Counted from the stretch's first letter, positions 45,086 to 57,030 are shown. The stretch is DNA of 64,000 nucleotides from Prionace glauca (GCA_037974335.1 CM075760.1:41482103-41546102), one strand, 5' to 3'. Program-made: numbers and translations. The notes: generated by a model from the letters alone, not told the origin.

Positions 45086-45974
45086 ACAGACTTTTGGGAG
45101 AAGTAAGGACTACCAGACTTCTCATCGAACACAAACACAAGTGGGCATTTATACATCAGGAGTCTTCGTGTCAATCACCATTCAAAGTTTCAATTCTGGC
45201 CAGACCTTTGGATCTTCCTTCCTGGGTCGTGATGTAGCCCCAGAGTTAATCAGGACTTTCAGTCCAGCCGGCAGCCGCAGTCATGACACACGGTCACGGT
45301 TCAAAACCTTTCTGCAGCAGGACTGGCATCCCTGTCTTTGAAGTTATTTGTGCGATCGTGGCTGTCCCAGCAGGACTCTTCCTGTTAAAAGCCGGTATCG
45401 CGATCTGCCATCAGCAGCTGTCAAAAGTCATTATCATAAACTACCATCTTTGTAACGATGTCCAATTAACACAAATAGGTAGGAGTTGCAAAGTCTACAA
45501 AATAACAACCACATGAAACTATCTGCCTTTATACAAATGAAAGTTAAACCTTGTCATGCCACCAGCAGTATAAGCTTGAGACGATCAGTGGTAATGAAGG
45601 GTTATGTTTGTGACATATTCTAGGTACAAAACTCATTAGTCCTTTCCATTCAGGTACAAACCTTTTCCCTACTTCAATAATGATAAATGAGTTACTTAGA
45701 CAGGCACATGAGTGTGTTGGAGATGGGAGGATATAGGAGATTGTTTTAAATAAGGTTCATTAGCATTGGGACGTCCCTGGTAATGTATAAGGATGTGGTG
45801 TGATAATCATGTTTTTCTCTTTTCATTCACAGGTTTTAAGTCGGTCCGCCTTGTTGTCCAACGAGGGGCATACACGCGATGGGTCGTACTTGGGCTGCTC
45901 TTGAATGTTCGAGATTAGCCTGGTGCTCAAGTCGTTCGTGTGTGCTTAAACTGAACCAGATGCTGGGCAAGACG
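45086..45974. other. Unique DNA; one open frame of unknown status
   Basis: A 77-codon plus-strand frame at 45283-45516 has a hydrophobic stretch (VICAIVAVPAGLFLL), and a good acceptor (CTCTTTTCATTCACAG) lies at 45835. I cannot join them into a family member and do not call a gene. Confidence 0.3.
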
Positions 45975-46280
45975 ACAGCTCAGTGACTATCACTGTTTGC
46001 TGTGCAGACACATGGATTTGGGCCAGTGTCTGTGGGAGTTTGCACATTCTCCCCGTGTTTGTGTGGGTTTTCTCCGGGTGCTCCGGTTTCCTCCCACACC
46101 CCAAAGATTGGGCTGATTGGAGGTAATAAATTGTCCCTAAATTAGTTTCCCTCAACGTGGATGGCCATAAACAATAGATAAGGGTGGAGGGGGGGGGGAA
46201 TGGTAATGTTAAAGTGGCGGCGCGGGCTCGGTGGGCCGAAGGGCCTGTTTCCCGGGCTGTTTTTGTTCTTTGTTCTTTGA
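45975..46280 (+). mobile_element. SINE-like copy with LINE A type 3' end
   Basis: GCTGTGCAGACACATGGATT, GTGGGAGTTTGCACATTCTC, GGTGCTCCGGTTTCCTCCC, GGCGGCGCGGGCTCGGTGGG and a GTTCTTTGTTCTTTG tail. The head variant (TGTGCAGACACATGGA) is the one seen in LINE A's 3' region at 60150, not the usual SINE head. Confidence 0.85.
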
Positions 46281-46653
46281 ATGATCAGCATCAATTTTGA
46301 AGAGTTCCTCTTTGTTGCCATATCGCGTTCCTAATGGATAGAGAGCTCAATTAAATATTGATTTCACGAGATTACTTTTGGATTTCCCACTTTGAGGTCA
46401 TCCAACTCCCTTATTCGGGAAAACTTGCAGATTTTTACCTCAGCTAGTCCAATTATATTTTGTGAAATGGACTCTATACCATCGTTGCACCTTCCCTTCT
46501 GCCAGGAGAACATATGCGATTCGTATTATAATCCTCCAAATGTCAGTCAGATCTATCCCCTTAACCATGTGCTGTCTTTTCTTCTGTCTTCCATTAGCAG
46601 CTGCAATCTTCTGCAATATACAGACTGGAAACGTCAAATTCAGTTCCATTGCT

Positions 46654-47024
46654 GACAACAATCGTTTCTGATTGACAATATATCGTTACAAAAAATAGGG
46701 ACATCTGACGTTGGGATGCAATTGACGGTCAACACTGGAATAATCACGCCACATTCTGAATTACTTAAGAACATAAGAACATAAGAAATAGGAGCAGGAG
46801 TAGGCCATCTGGCCCTTCGAACATGATCTTATTGAATGGCGGGGCAGGCTCGAAGGGCCAGATGGCCTACTCCTGCTCCTATTTCTTATGTTCTTATGTT
46901 CTTATGTTCTTAAGTAATTCAGAATGTGGCGTGATTATTCCAGTGTTGACCGTCAATTGCATCCCAACGTCAGATGTCCCTATTTTTTGTAACGATATAT
47001 TGTCAATCAGAAACGATTGTTGTC
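46654..47024. repeat. Near-perfect palindrome around LINE C tails
   Basis: Left arm 46654-46820 and right arm 46850-47024 are reverse complements over about 167-175 bp, with a 29-bp loop. Both arms contain unique DNA (for example ACATCTGACGTTGGGATGC against its complement at 46957) and then a LINE C tail. The arms differ visibly only by one extra 8-bp tail unit in the right arm. Flanks beyond 46654 and 47024 do not match. Confidence 0.93.
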
Positions 47025-48750
47025 TCATTTTCCGGGAAAATACCTTTTCTGTTCTTCCTATGACTTCTTTCAAATTTATTGACTCCATGTAACATGATGC
47101 ACCCGTCTGGACATTTAGTAGAATATGCCAGTGGTTTGTCTGATATCCAAGCGGTTTTTTTTCTATCTCTTCCGTTTTTATGCTTTCAATTTTGCGATCT
47201 ATCACCTTGAGTAGGTTTTTTTTGCTTTACCTACAATTGCTGAATCTTCCCCAAGAACGAGCTGCTGATCATTAATAGAGCATTTATTTTCTTCTCTATA
47301 AAGATAGGAATTTTCGAGACACGTGACAGGCAAATAATAACTCCTCCTGGATCGGCATGTATTTTTGATGTCAATTAAACCAGTTTTACTCGTCGAAGAG
47401 TGGTGTTAGCATACTTAGATATGCAACTCTTCATTACTGCACCATAAGGCATGACTTTTGTTATTGAATGCATTTAATTCGTTTCCATCGCCTCCGGAGT
47501 TACATGATTTGTCATTGTAGCCCTGGCAATCGACTATTCAAATTAACTATAGATCTCCATGCTATCTAATTGCATTTCCTGCTTTCGTTCTTTAACACGA
47601 TAGTTGCTGTTAGAAGCACAAGATCATGAACTGCACTGGACAGTTACATGACAGACTGTAAATGATCGTCTACTACACATTCACATATGACTTAATGCAC
47701 AAAGTGCTACTTTTGAACACAACATAACACATCTATGCGCAGTCGAAGTGACATGAGAAGCAGGAACATGTATTCAAGTCAGGGTAAAGAGGATTCCGAA
47801 GTAAAGGAGTAGCAAAATGAACAGGAAGTATTTTGAAACACCAAAGTCATTGATGGAGATTGTTCTCTAAGACGTTGATCAGATAAAAACACAAAAAGCA
47901 ACAGCAGAACTGCAGGAATACATATATGTGGCGTGTTTATTTGTTATGGGAACAAACCATATTCACATGATATGAAAATATAGAAGAAAAAATATCAAAT
48001 GAAACAACTTAAAGCACAAATGCAATACAGTAAAAAATGAAACTTGAAGTGATCAGAGATCTGAGCTAGGCGGGTTTCATCTGTGTATTTTATACTCATC
48101 GAGCCAAGCGACAGAAGAGGCAGTGCTGAATATATTTAATAAATCGGCATGAAAAAGTGCAGTGTGGAGAATATATTGTTTACACACGTTATGCCTCTAT
48201 GCAAAAATACAACATATGCAAGATGGCCAGTGGCTATTGATCTGTTTATCATTCTCGAGGGAGAAACTAGAGAAAGTCATTCATCAATGAAAAAATGTGG
48301 CAAGATAGAAAACACAGATATGGTGTTTTAATAAGCAACGCGAATTGAAATGGGAAACATTTTTGAGCGAATTCATTGATATTTTGTGACCGTTGCATGC
48401 ATTAAAGTAAATGGTAATATAGATGCATTTTATCAACATTTGTAAAAGGCCTTCAAATATCACATAATACATCGACTTACACTTTCAGAAAATAGGATCA
48501 CAGGGAGCATTCAGGAGCACAGATATCTGGTCTGCTGCAAAGTAGAAAGTCAATACCATGAGCAAACCTAATAATTTGGGAAGGGGGTCCAACATGGATT
48601 TCTAATGGGGAAACGGCGCCTTGTAATTTTACATTTCGAAAGTGATAACAGTCCACAGACTCAACTTGCCCTATTGAAAGAGACATTGCAGACACCACTT
48701 AATGCAAGATAATCATTGTTGAAAAAGATATGTGCCGAAATGTATATTAT
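47025..48750. other. Unique AT-rich DNA, no gene recognised
   Basis: No frame above 66 codons with motifs, no repeat or RNA gene recognised. Confidence 0.45.
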
Positions 48751-48754
48751 TTCA

Positions 48755-48890
48755 TGTGATGTGGGTTTCGCTGAGCGGGGCAGAATTTATTGTCTATCCC
48801 TAATTGCCATTTTTGAATGTGACAGTGAGCTGTTTTCTTGAACGTTTGCAGACCATGACTTATAGATACACACACACACACACACACAAA
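48755..48890 (+). repeat. Interspersed repeat (309 family) with CA microsatellite
   Basis: GTGATGTGGGTTTCGCTGAG, TTATTGTCTATCCCTAATTG and CTTGAACGTTTGCAGACCATG, then about 11 CA units at 48867-48888. Confidence 0.65.
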
Positions 48891-48974
48891 TGTGAAGAAA
48901 TAAATTACAGGATGTTCACTCAGCAACAATAGATTAAGAGATACATTGTTCTGATATAAGATGCTGTGTGATGT

Positions 48975-49245
48975 GGACAGTAACCTGCAGGCGATGGAGG
49001 TCCCATACATCTGCTACTCTTGTCCTTCGAAAATACAGAAGACACAAAGTTGAATGGTGCTGTCCATGGGGACTTTTTCAGATGGCTGCAGTGAAAATTG
49101 CAGATGCTGCACACTGCAGCCACTGTGAGTCTAATGTGGAGGCAATGAATGCTGGTGTATATGGATGGATTACTTTTCGTGTTGGTGTCAAAAACTTTGT
49201 TGTTGGAAATACACTCGTCATCAGATTGTGGTTGTTCAGTTAACA
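48975..49245 (-). mobile_element. Non-LTR retrotransposon C-terminal scrap
   Basis: Minus-strand reading gives CSICNFHCSHLKKSPWTAPF and C-M-G-P-P-S-P-A-G, similar to the C-terminal end of a common vertebrate LINE. Short and decayed. Confidence 0.45.
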
Positions 49246-49865
49246 GAGGAGAGTTACCAATCATTCAATACCGTTGTGCCATGATTGATTCGCTGTGCAA
49301 ACCCAGTGTGCTCCCGTCCTTTCAAACACAAGGTGCCCCTTACGAATTGAGCGATTTCAAAAGTAATAGCTCATCTATCACTGTCTTTTCATGTTATGAA
49401 GCCCCTCAGCTTTTTTCTTCCTTGTCTGCACAGTGTATTACGTTATTGCCTGTGTCGACAGCAATCTTAGCTATTGTGCATTTACTTCAAGTTCAGACAA
49501 ACCAGACTCACCACTTATCGTCGCAGGAGAGTGGTCAGCATACTATCCCTCGCTGGTTTTCCAAAGCACCAAGTATGCTTTACATCCTCTTGTTGATTTG
49601 TTCATAGTGGAAACAGGAAGATTGCAGGATTAACATGTTCCAAAAGAATAGAGTGAACCCTGTAGATGGAAGAATATACCACACTGCAATCCGAGTAAAA
49701 GGGAGGCATGTGGTAGACATCAGGAGCACAAAACAATGGAAGACATGAAGGCATCTAGAATGTGCCAGCCCAAACTTAAATGAAGCGAGCAAAGGAGACA
49801 TGAAATGCTCCTGATAGGTAAAAAAAAGAAAGTCCTGAGGATTTTTAAACTTTTTTTAAATTTGT
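49246..49865. other. Unassigned DNA
   Basis: A 152-codon plus frame (49149-49607) overlaps the LINE scrap and lacks domain features; I do not consider it a gene. Confidence 0.35.
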
Positions 49866-49867
49866 AC

Positions 49868-50185
49868 ATTAATAGTTGACGGAGATGTACAAAATCATGA
49901 GGGGCCCGAGAAGAGTACAAAATAGATGCTGGTCCCACATAAAACTATCAAGAACGAAAGAGAAGACTAAAATGATTTGCAAAGGAAGGAAATATTTTTC
50001 ACACACATTAATGTTTTTTGGTCTGGACTACATGGCTGAAAATGTGGGGAAGACAGGTTCAATCGAAGCCTTCAAGATGCCATTGCATGATTATTTGAAA
50101 CAGTGTACAGTGGTGCGGGGAAAAGGCATGAGAAGGCACCTTATGAACTGGTTTGGAGAGCCGGTGCGAACACAATGAGCTTAAC
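49868..50185 (+). mobile_element. Old LINE 3' end
   Basis: GGAGATGTACAAAATCATGA then GGGGCCCGAGAAGAG, a F-S-H-T-L-M-F-F stretch, and GGTTCAATCGAAGCCTTCAAG (S-I-E-A-F-K), the usual order in a LINE C-terminus. Confidence 0.55.
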
Positions 50186-50249
50186 ACTCGCCTTCTCTCG
50201 TAACAAAGCGCTGATACTGTGAGCTCCTTGAATTAGGAAGACTGACCTT

Positions 50250-50840
50250 CAAACACAACAGTCATCTGACTTTGAGCTAAGTGTGGCCCAAACGAGCGGA
50301 GAGTTTTCCCCTGATATTCATTGACTCCAATTTTGAGAGAGCTTCTTGATTCCACACTAGATCAAATGCTGCCTAGTAATGAAGACACTAACACTTCAAA
50401 TTTGAATTTCAGATTTATTGTCCATTTTTGAACCAAGGCTATAACGAGCTGAGTGAACCTGGCTGAATCCAAATTGGCAGTCACTGATCTAGTTATTTCT
50501 GAGCAATTACACTTTGAAAGTGCTGTTGAAGCGACCTTCCATCACTGCAACAATGTTTGCGAGTAGTCACATGGGTCCATAATTGACCGGATTGTATTTG
50601 TCCTCTTTGTTGTGTGCAAGCCATTCTTGGGCACATGATGCCCATGAAGGAGTAAACACCAATGCCAACAGAGTTTTCTTTCCCTCACATCAATCTGGGG
50701 ACAAACGAATGACAGTGATCCTTTCGTCTGTATGAACACCATGGTTCCAATAAAAGATGAGAACTTGCTGGATCCCTTCCAACATATAGGGCAGTTGAAT
50801 ATTGTGCTCCCAACCTGAACCCTCCAGTGGATCATCAGAG
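50250..50840 (-). mobile_element. Old non-LTR reverse transcriptase fragment
   Basis: Antisense RT debris: the CCACACTAGATCAAATGCTGC, AACCAAGGCTATAACGAGC and CTTCCATCACTGCAAC blocks recur in the same order in LINE RT genes read on the complementary strand. Many gaps. Confidence 0.5.
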
Positions 50841-51143
50841 CACAAATCTACCAGAACGTACTCCTAAATTGAATTAAGGTGTGTAAAACATCCATCACTG
50901 CAGTGCACTCTGGCCAAAGTGATACTTCCCTCGCAGGGACAGAACAGGAAGTCTTAATTCACCCCAAATGCTCCACAGCCAGAAGCACGCCACACCACTA
51001 CCCGAAACACTGCAGTGTTTTTGAAGGCTACCTCTCCTGTTAAAAGGTACACCCTCACTCGATAATGGTGAAATTTGGCAAGACAAATTGATAGATAGAG
51101 AGGTCAAGACAGAGGTCAGAGAGAGATAAATGAATAGCTAGTT

Positions 51144-51300
51144 GGTTGGATGGATGGACGGACGGATGGGGAATGGTTGGATGGGTGGATGGACGGATGG
51201 GGAATGGTTGGATGGGTGGATGGACGGATGGGGAATGGTTGGATGGGTGGATGGACGGATGAAAGGACAAATGGATGGATGAGCTGGTGGACGACCAACA
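51144..51300. repeat. 31-bp GGAT/GGAC minisatellite
   Basis: Three to four copies of a 31-bp unit (GGTTGGATGGGTGGATGGA then CGGATGGGGAAT), followed by degenerate GGAT/GGAC repeats to about 51360. It lies just 3' of receptor 5. Frames rich in P-S-I-H-P-S are translations of the array. Confidence 0.9.
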
Positions 51301-51393
51301 GATGGAGGGATGGCTGGGTGGAGAGAGAGAGAAGGACGGGCGGAGGAATGAACGGACGGAAAGGAACACTTCACTGACTGAGAATAAATGGCA

Positions 51394-53223
51394 TTAACAT
51401 TTGTTCATCCTACGTGTAAAATTTTGAAAAAAGATGCCAAATTGTTTTAGTGGGTATGTCACCAAATTCTTTAACTCGGCTCTGATTTTACTCTGAGTCC
51501 CAGCATAAATCAATGGGTTAATGCAGGAACACAAAAACAGAAGCATATATCCATTTTCCTCAAGATTAAATGCATCACTGAAACTAGAACCTGAGAAATA
51601 AGTAACTTTTGCAATTCGGACATTGATGATAGTTATAAAAAATAACAAATATAACAAGATGAAATTTCCCGAAATTGTGAAGAGTAAAATAATAGACTTT
51701 TTCCGCTTGTCCACCTCTGGGTCGCTCTGAATCTTTCCATTGCCCTGGGCCCGGAGTCTCCTGCGGGCTCTATTGGCCACTAGAATGTGTCTTACCGTAA
51801 GAGCATTCAACAGAAAAATCAAAATGAATGGGAGGATAGGGGTTACAATGCAACGCATCCAGTCATAAGCAGCCCAGAAAGGGGATGTGTAAAATATTAG
51901 CTTTACGTTGCAGAGCCAGGGTACATTGTTAATGATGTACATGGGTTCATAAATAAAGTACAGAAAGACATTTTTTACACAGGTCAGTGTGGACACGATT
52001 CCAATGACCAAAGTCGCCACATTTTCATTACAATATTTCACTTTGAGTTTCTGGCAACAAATAGCCACAAATCTATCAAACGTGAAAGCGACGGTTAACC
52101 AGACAGAACTGTCCATGGCGGCAGAATTGAGGGCGGTCCGGAAACTGCAAACGGGTGTGACAGACAAAAAACTGGATGGAAAAAATATTCCAGCAATCCG
52201 GTTCAATACCACAGCTGATATTATGAGCAGGAGATCTGCCACCGCCATGGACACCAGGTAATACGTGATACATCTGGAGAGACCACAACTTCTTCTCGCG
52301 AGGATCATAATCACTGCTGTGTTAGCTGCAATAGAGGGAAAGAGATTGTGAGAATTTGTGCATGAAAGCGTAAGAAATGGTAAGTTCATCGCAAATAAAA
52401 AACAATTAATGACATTGTGTTCTGCGTGATATGTGCATCTCAGAGACAATTGTTTCTGGTTAATAATAATATTTTTATTAATAATAAGGAATGTTAACAA
52501 AATTGACTGTATCTTTAGTGAGACCGGACAAAGGCATAATGCGAAATGGAAAACACATCAAAACCAGCATTAAATGCACAATACAATGACATGAAAATAA
52601 GTAATTTCAAAAAATGGAGCAGGTAAATTGGAAAATAGCTATCATTAAGTGTGGAAGTTAGTAAGGTCAAGGATTATACAGCAATGGGTATTAAATATGA
52701 CACATGAATGACAGCAAAACGATTTACTTTTGGAAAAATCTGCAGTGAATTTTCACGAATACACCTTCAAACGAAGGCAAATAAATTGACAATTATTAGC
52801 AGTTGTCTGAACTTGTGGAGGAGATTTGGGAAGCAGCGCTAAGACTGAATTGTATCCCTGATAATCATCTGAAATATCCGGTGATATATAAAACAATACT
52901 CTAAATACGAGAGATTTGACCAGTTATGTTGCTTGACTCATTGCAGAAAACAGAACAATTCGAAACGATGCTGGGTCCCGGCACAGCACAAGCTGTAAAT
53001 GTGAAATAGAACTCCCGGGCTGAGCCAATGAGTGTTTGGCACTAGAAGCAGGCTTCGATTGTTGTGAGTTGGGGATAAGTAACAAACATTGAGGGAATTG
53101 ATGCAACCAATCAATATGTTTTTGGCAGCTATTAAATAACTCAGATATCTTACCTGAAACTCCGATAGCTGCTATGACTGGATAATAAATGGCAAACACC
53201 AGGCCTTTTGGTATTCCATGCAT
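51394..53223 (-). CDS. GPR139-like receptor, intact (receptor 5)
   Basis: Exon 1 53223-53154 encodes MHGIPKGLVFAIYYPVIAAI then G-V-S and ends in a GTAAGA donor, phase 1. Exon 2 52325-51394 follows TTCCCTCTATTGCAG. The product is about 333 residues. It has N-T-A-V in TM1, AVADLLLI in TM2, a cysteine before TM3, F-D-R-F, CVKNVFLYF in TM4, the WLCN second loop cysteine, NALTVRHILVANRARRRL, TM6 and N-P-L-I-Y-A-G in TM7. The intron is only 828 bp. It is the closest relative of receptors 1 and 4, but clearly diverged (for example YCNENVATLVIG where receptor 4 has YCTVKTAARVIA). Confidence 0.88.
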
Positions 53224-53344
53224 TTCTTCCAGAAATGCTGATTGCACTCTGCACTACATTGATGAATTGCCATATTTATACCAGATGTCAGGCTCTAGGG
53301 ATATAATTAGATTTCTTGATCTTTCGCATGAATTAAATTGAAGA

Positions 53345-53402
53345 GAACAAACAGATTACTGCAACAAAAGCAACGTGACACAATGGTTAGCACTTTTGCT
53401 TC
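53345..53402 (+). mobile_element. SINE head fragment
   Basis: GCAACGTGACACAATGGTTAG and TTTTGCTTCATAGC: the first part of the SINE, cut by the Penelope-like fragment that follows. Confidence 0.55.
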
Positions 53403-53760
53403 ATAGCAAGTAGTCTCACGACACCAGGTTAAAGTCCAACAGTTTTATTCGATACCAAAAGCCACTAGCTTTCGAGCGTTGCCCCTTCGTCAGGTAAGCG
53501 GGAGTTCTGTGCACAAATAAGGCATATAAAGACACAAACTCAATTTTCAAAATAATTGTTTGAATGGAGGTCTTTACAAGTAATCCAATCTCAAAGGTAC
53601 AGACAATGTGAGTGGAGAAAGGGTTAAGCACAGGTTAAAGAGATGTGTATTGTCTCCAGACGGGACAGTTAGTGAGATTTTGCAAGCCCAGGCAAGTAAT
53701 GGGGGTTATAGAAAGCGTGACATGAACCCAAACTCCCAGTTCAGGCTGTTCCCATGTATG
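53403..53760 (+). mobile_element. Penelope-like element, left part
   Basis: TCTCACGACACCAGGTTAAA, GGCATATAAAGACACAAACTC, GTGTATTGTCTCCAGACGGG and TGACATGAACCCAAACTCCC follow the same order as 33900-34250. The rest of the element is missing. Confidence 0.75.
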
Positions 53761-53825
53761 TGGAACCAGGGTCTTGGGTCCAATTCCGGCCTAGGGTCAC
53801 TGTCTGCATGAAATTTGCACATTGT
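53761..53825 (+). mobile_element. SINE fragment
   Basis: CCAGGGTCTTGGGTCCAATTCC then CTGCATGAAATTTGCACATT. It continues into CCCTAA-like repeats. Confidence 0.6.
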
Positions 53826-53918
53826 AACCATAACTCTAACCCTAACCTTAACACTAAAACTAACCACAACCCTAAATGACTATCTAACTTAACCTTAACA
53901 TTAACCCTAACCCTCGGT
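53826..53918. repeat. Degenerate CCCTAA (telomere-like) array
   Basis: Repeated AACCCTAA and close variants (TAACCTTAACACTAA and similar). The complement is TTAGGG. It lies far inside a gene-containing region, so it is interstitial. Confidence 0.75.
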
Positions 53919-55295
53919 GACAATAAAGCCAATACAAAGCAATAGCAGGAATATGGACCTCAAGAAAGGGGAGAGAAAAAGGTTCAGGACAAAACAAAGA
54001 AAATAGCCCACCAGTTAAGAAGCCAACAGCCTCGTAGACAGAGACTAATCTCTCCTTAACCTACAGAGAATAAAGATTCATTGGATCTCTCAGAACCCAA
54101 CACCAGTCAAATGATACGAAAAACTCTCCCAAGCCAAAGCGTTTGTCGAGGGGTGGAGGTGGGGGGGGGGGGGGGGGAGGCGTTGGGGGCGTGGAGGGAG
54201 TTGGGTGTGCGGAGGGCATGGGAAATTATGATGGATGCTGAGATGATGATGTCCATGAAATACTCGCCCCAAACTCCCATTGAGCTACATTCGGAGTCAG
54301 ATTGCAGCTCGGATAGAAAATTGGATTGTCTGCGATTACACTTAATAAAATCCCGTGTCGGCATTCGACAGTGAGATTGGTATAATGAGCTAATAACTCA
54401 AATCAGTGCACAGTTAGTCATTTTGAGGCGCTCATGCAATTTGCTGTGTTTGTTATAGATCTGAGTGAGTTAGGGCTCGAATTGTGCTGAAGTCAAAAAT
54501 TATAACAAGCAACTACATTTTAAATATACACAGAACATAACATAGAGGCAGGGTTCAGCTGGATTTCTCAACGGACTAAGGGAAAAACTGAGCACCGAGG
54601 AATGGAAAATCCAGCGACATGTGAGACATGTGTCCAATTATAATGAAAGATTATTTGATAATGTCTGGATGAGAAAATAGACAAATCTTTAAATCACTAA
54701 AATGTAAGGTTATACAATAATTAGCTGGTAATCGACATGTTCACTAGCGGGAAGGTAAATATGAATGCAAGTATTAAATTCACTATCCTTCGGCCAAATT
54801 TCTCTGTGAATCTTATTGACAGAGATATTAATGCCATTGCTTTACTGATTGTTCCCTTTCCATGGAAACAGTGAAATCAATTTTCTTCAAATATCTCCTC
54901 ATACCTGCTGCACTCACCTTGAGATTAAAGTGATACAACATTTCCAACTGTTGGCGGACCACAGAGACTGCAGGCGCTGGGGCTTGTGAGTCTGCGAACT
55001 GGTTACTGAAATATGAATATTGAACGATGTTGTCTGAGATTGGAGCTTGTAGAAGGATCTCGGCTGGCGTATTCGCCCTTTTTATAACCAGACACCGCAG
55101 ATAAATCGTGTTCTTCATTTCCCATTGGGAGATAATGTCCGGAGATTGAAGTTGCGATTACGAGACATCAAATTGTACATTCGATGCAGTTATCAGACGG
55201 TAATCACATTCAGAATCTTAGTGGGTAAACATTTCTGCTCTCTTTAATTCATTTGTCAGACATTTTCACGGTTTAGTCTTAAAAAAGGAACAAAG
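53919..55295. other. Unique DNA with a G-run
   Basis: A run of about 18 G residues at 54162-54177. Nothing coding recognised; frames at 54081-54374 depend on the G-run. Confidence 0.4.
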
Positions 55296-55374
55296 AATCA
55301 GAGATTTACAGGGACACACACACAGGTGTTGGAGGCTACAGAGAGGCATACACATATAGATGCAGATACACCAA

Positions 55375-55533
55375 GAACCCGCCTATCTGTGAGAAGAAAC
55401 TGGAGTATCCCCACACAGACACGAGGAGAATGTGCAAACTCCACACAGACATTGACCAGAGCTGGGCATCGAAATCCAGGACTCTGGAAGCTGTGAAGCA
55501 GCAGTGCTAAGCATTGTGCTACCGTGCCGCTCG
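55375..55533 (-). mobile_element. SINE fragment
   Basis: ACGAGGAGAATGTGCAAACTCC, GAAGCAGCAGTGCTAAGCAT and GTGCTACCGTGCCGC, minus orientation. Preceded at about 55300-55370 by decayed sequence with CACACACACA. Confidence 0.75.
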
Positions 55534-56010
55534 TTTCTATATCTAAATATTCAATGTCCCCATTCATCAAGTTGCAAAATGTGGTCTCTCGCTAGAAACT
55601 TTGAAATATTAGTTTTACTAACTACTAAGGTTCCCAGACCATAGCCCCTCCTCATCTCAGTTTTAAACCTACCGATCGTCAAACTATCCATATGACCTCT
55701 TGTTTTAAATTGCCCCATAAAAAAATAAACTTTGGGTCTGTCTTTATTTATCAATCCATTTAAAATTATATATACCTCGATCAGATTCCCCCCTCACTTC
55801 TAAACCTCATCAGCTTATGAGACAATTTCACCTCACTATCAATTCCACGGCCCAGCTCAATCCGTGTTGTCATTGGCTGAACGAGGCAATCATGTTTCAT
55901 CCAAACGGACATTTTGAAAATGGAAAGTGTCAGAAGTGAAAAAAAGATCAAAATGAAAATAAGAAGCAAAGGGATTTGTGTTAAGTCAGTTTAGAAACTA
56001 CTGTTCACTG
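55534..56010. other. LINE debris and unique DNA
   Basis: 55560-55830 resembles a very old LINE 3' end in minus orientation (T-L-x-I-S frames, GACCTCTTGTTTTAAATTGC). Low certainty. Confidence 0.35.
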
Positions 56011-56013
56011 GTT

Positions 56014-56085
56014 TCCCTGGTAGTCCAGTGGTTTGTGTTCAGCACTTCCCCACTGATGTGTTGTTTCAATTTCCACCGAGGAAAA
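56014..56085 (+). pseudogene. tRNA-Glu-like pseudogene
   Basis: TCCCTGGTAGTCCAGTGGTT matches the 5' half of vertebrate tRNA-Glu, but the anticodon region (AGCACTTCCCC) and the T-arm (GTTTCAATTT) are altered and the acceptor pairs only partly. Not expected to be functional. Confidence 0.6.
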
Positions 56086-57030
56086 TAAGATTATTTGATC
56101 TCAGCAAACCATTAATAATGATCTGATTGACTCTCCGATCGAAAGCAGATCTACTAGAATCAGCCGAGTGAGGTTTGCAGGTTTAGATCAGAGCTGGAAA
56201 TTTCATATGTGGAACGGTTCAAGAACAAACACAGAAAGAGGACAGTGATAGACTGCAAAGTACTAACGATTGAGATGTTGCAATGTAAAATCTGTGTGCT
56301 AATGAGTCAGATTTCACCGTTTACATTCACATTGAATAATGGAACTTTTCCCTCACTCTGCATTGAAAAGCGTTTGGAAATATTTCAGTTCAGTTTCGAA
56401 CTGTCAGAAGCGAAAGTGATAATTATACTGGACTGTTCAGGGAATGTTTTCATTGTCCGAACACGTCATGGTTGAATCAGAAGCTGCCATTTTGCGGGAG
56501 AAATCTGTTTGTGATGAAAGTGGTCTGGTGTAAAAATTAAATTAACAAAAACAGCGTGGATAAAGTAAATTCTAAAACACGCTGTAAGCTGCTGGTCTGG
56601 TGGTTACAGTTTGAGTCTTTCCCTGCTGTTCGAATTACTGGTCTGAAATTGAAAATTTATTGCTCCCATCCAAACTCAGAAAACACATGTGAGTTGTTAC
56701 CTGGATGAACATATAAAATATAATCGCGCCTCGTGCCCTGAAGTGCAGACTCTGAGCAAATTCAACAGGAGGTTCTCTTGTCATTTCTGACAGAAATTGG
56801 GAAGAGACGAGCTGAAGGACAGTTTAAATGATGCCGGCCCTTCACTGCATGTTACTGTGTGCAGCTCCTTGTGTTTCTGAGGTGAGATGATTTCTGTTTG
56901 TTCCTCAGTTCAGACTTACCTGAATCAGTGAAGGAGCAGGCTCAATCCTCCTGATGGTCTTTCCAAGTTCCATTGCTTTTAATGAATTTCAGTAACGTTA
57001 TCATCAAATAATATTATTGTGAGAGCGTTT
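56086..57030. other. Unique DNA, possible further tRNA relic
   Basis: At about 56588-56650 a GGTCTGGTGGTTACAG and GTTCGAATTAC pair hints at one more decayed tRNA, too weak to call. No protein gene seen. Confidence 0.35.

Noticed and set aside
49149-49607. 152-codon plus-strand frame
   Set aside because: Overlaps LINE debris on the other strand and has no recognisable feature.
51055-51374. P-S-I-H-P-S repeat protein
   Set aside because: Translation of the GGAT/GGAC minisatellite; three overlapping frames show the same pattern.
56588-56655. Possible additional tRNA
   Set aside because: Only scattered box A/B-like matches; stems cannot be formed convincingly.
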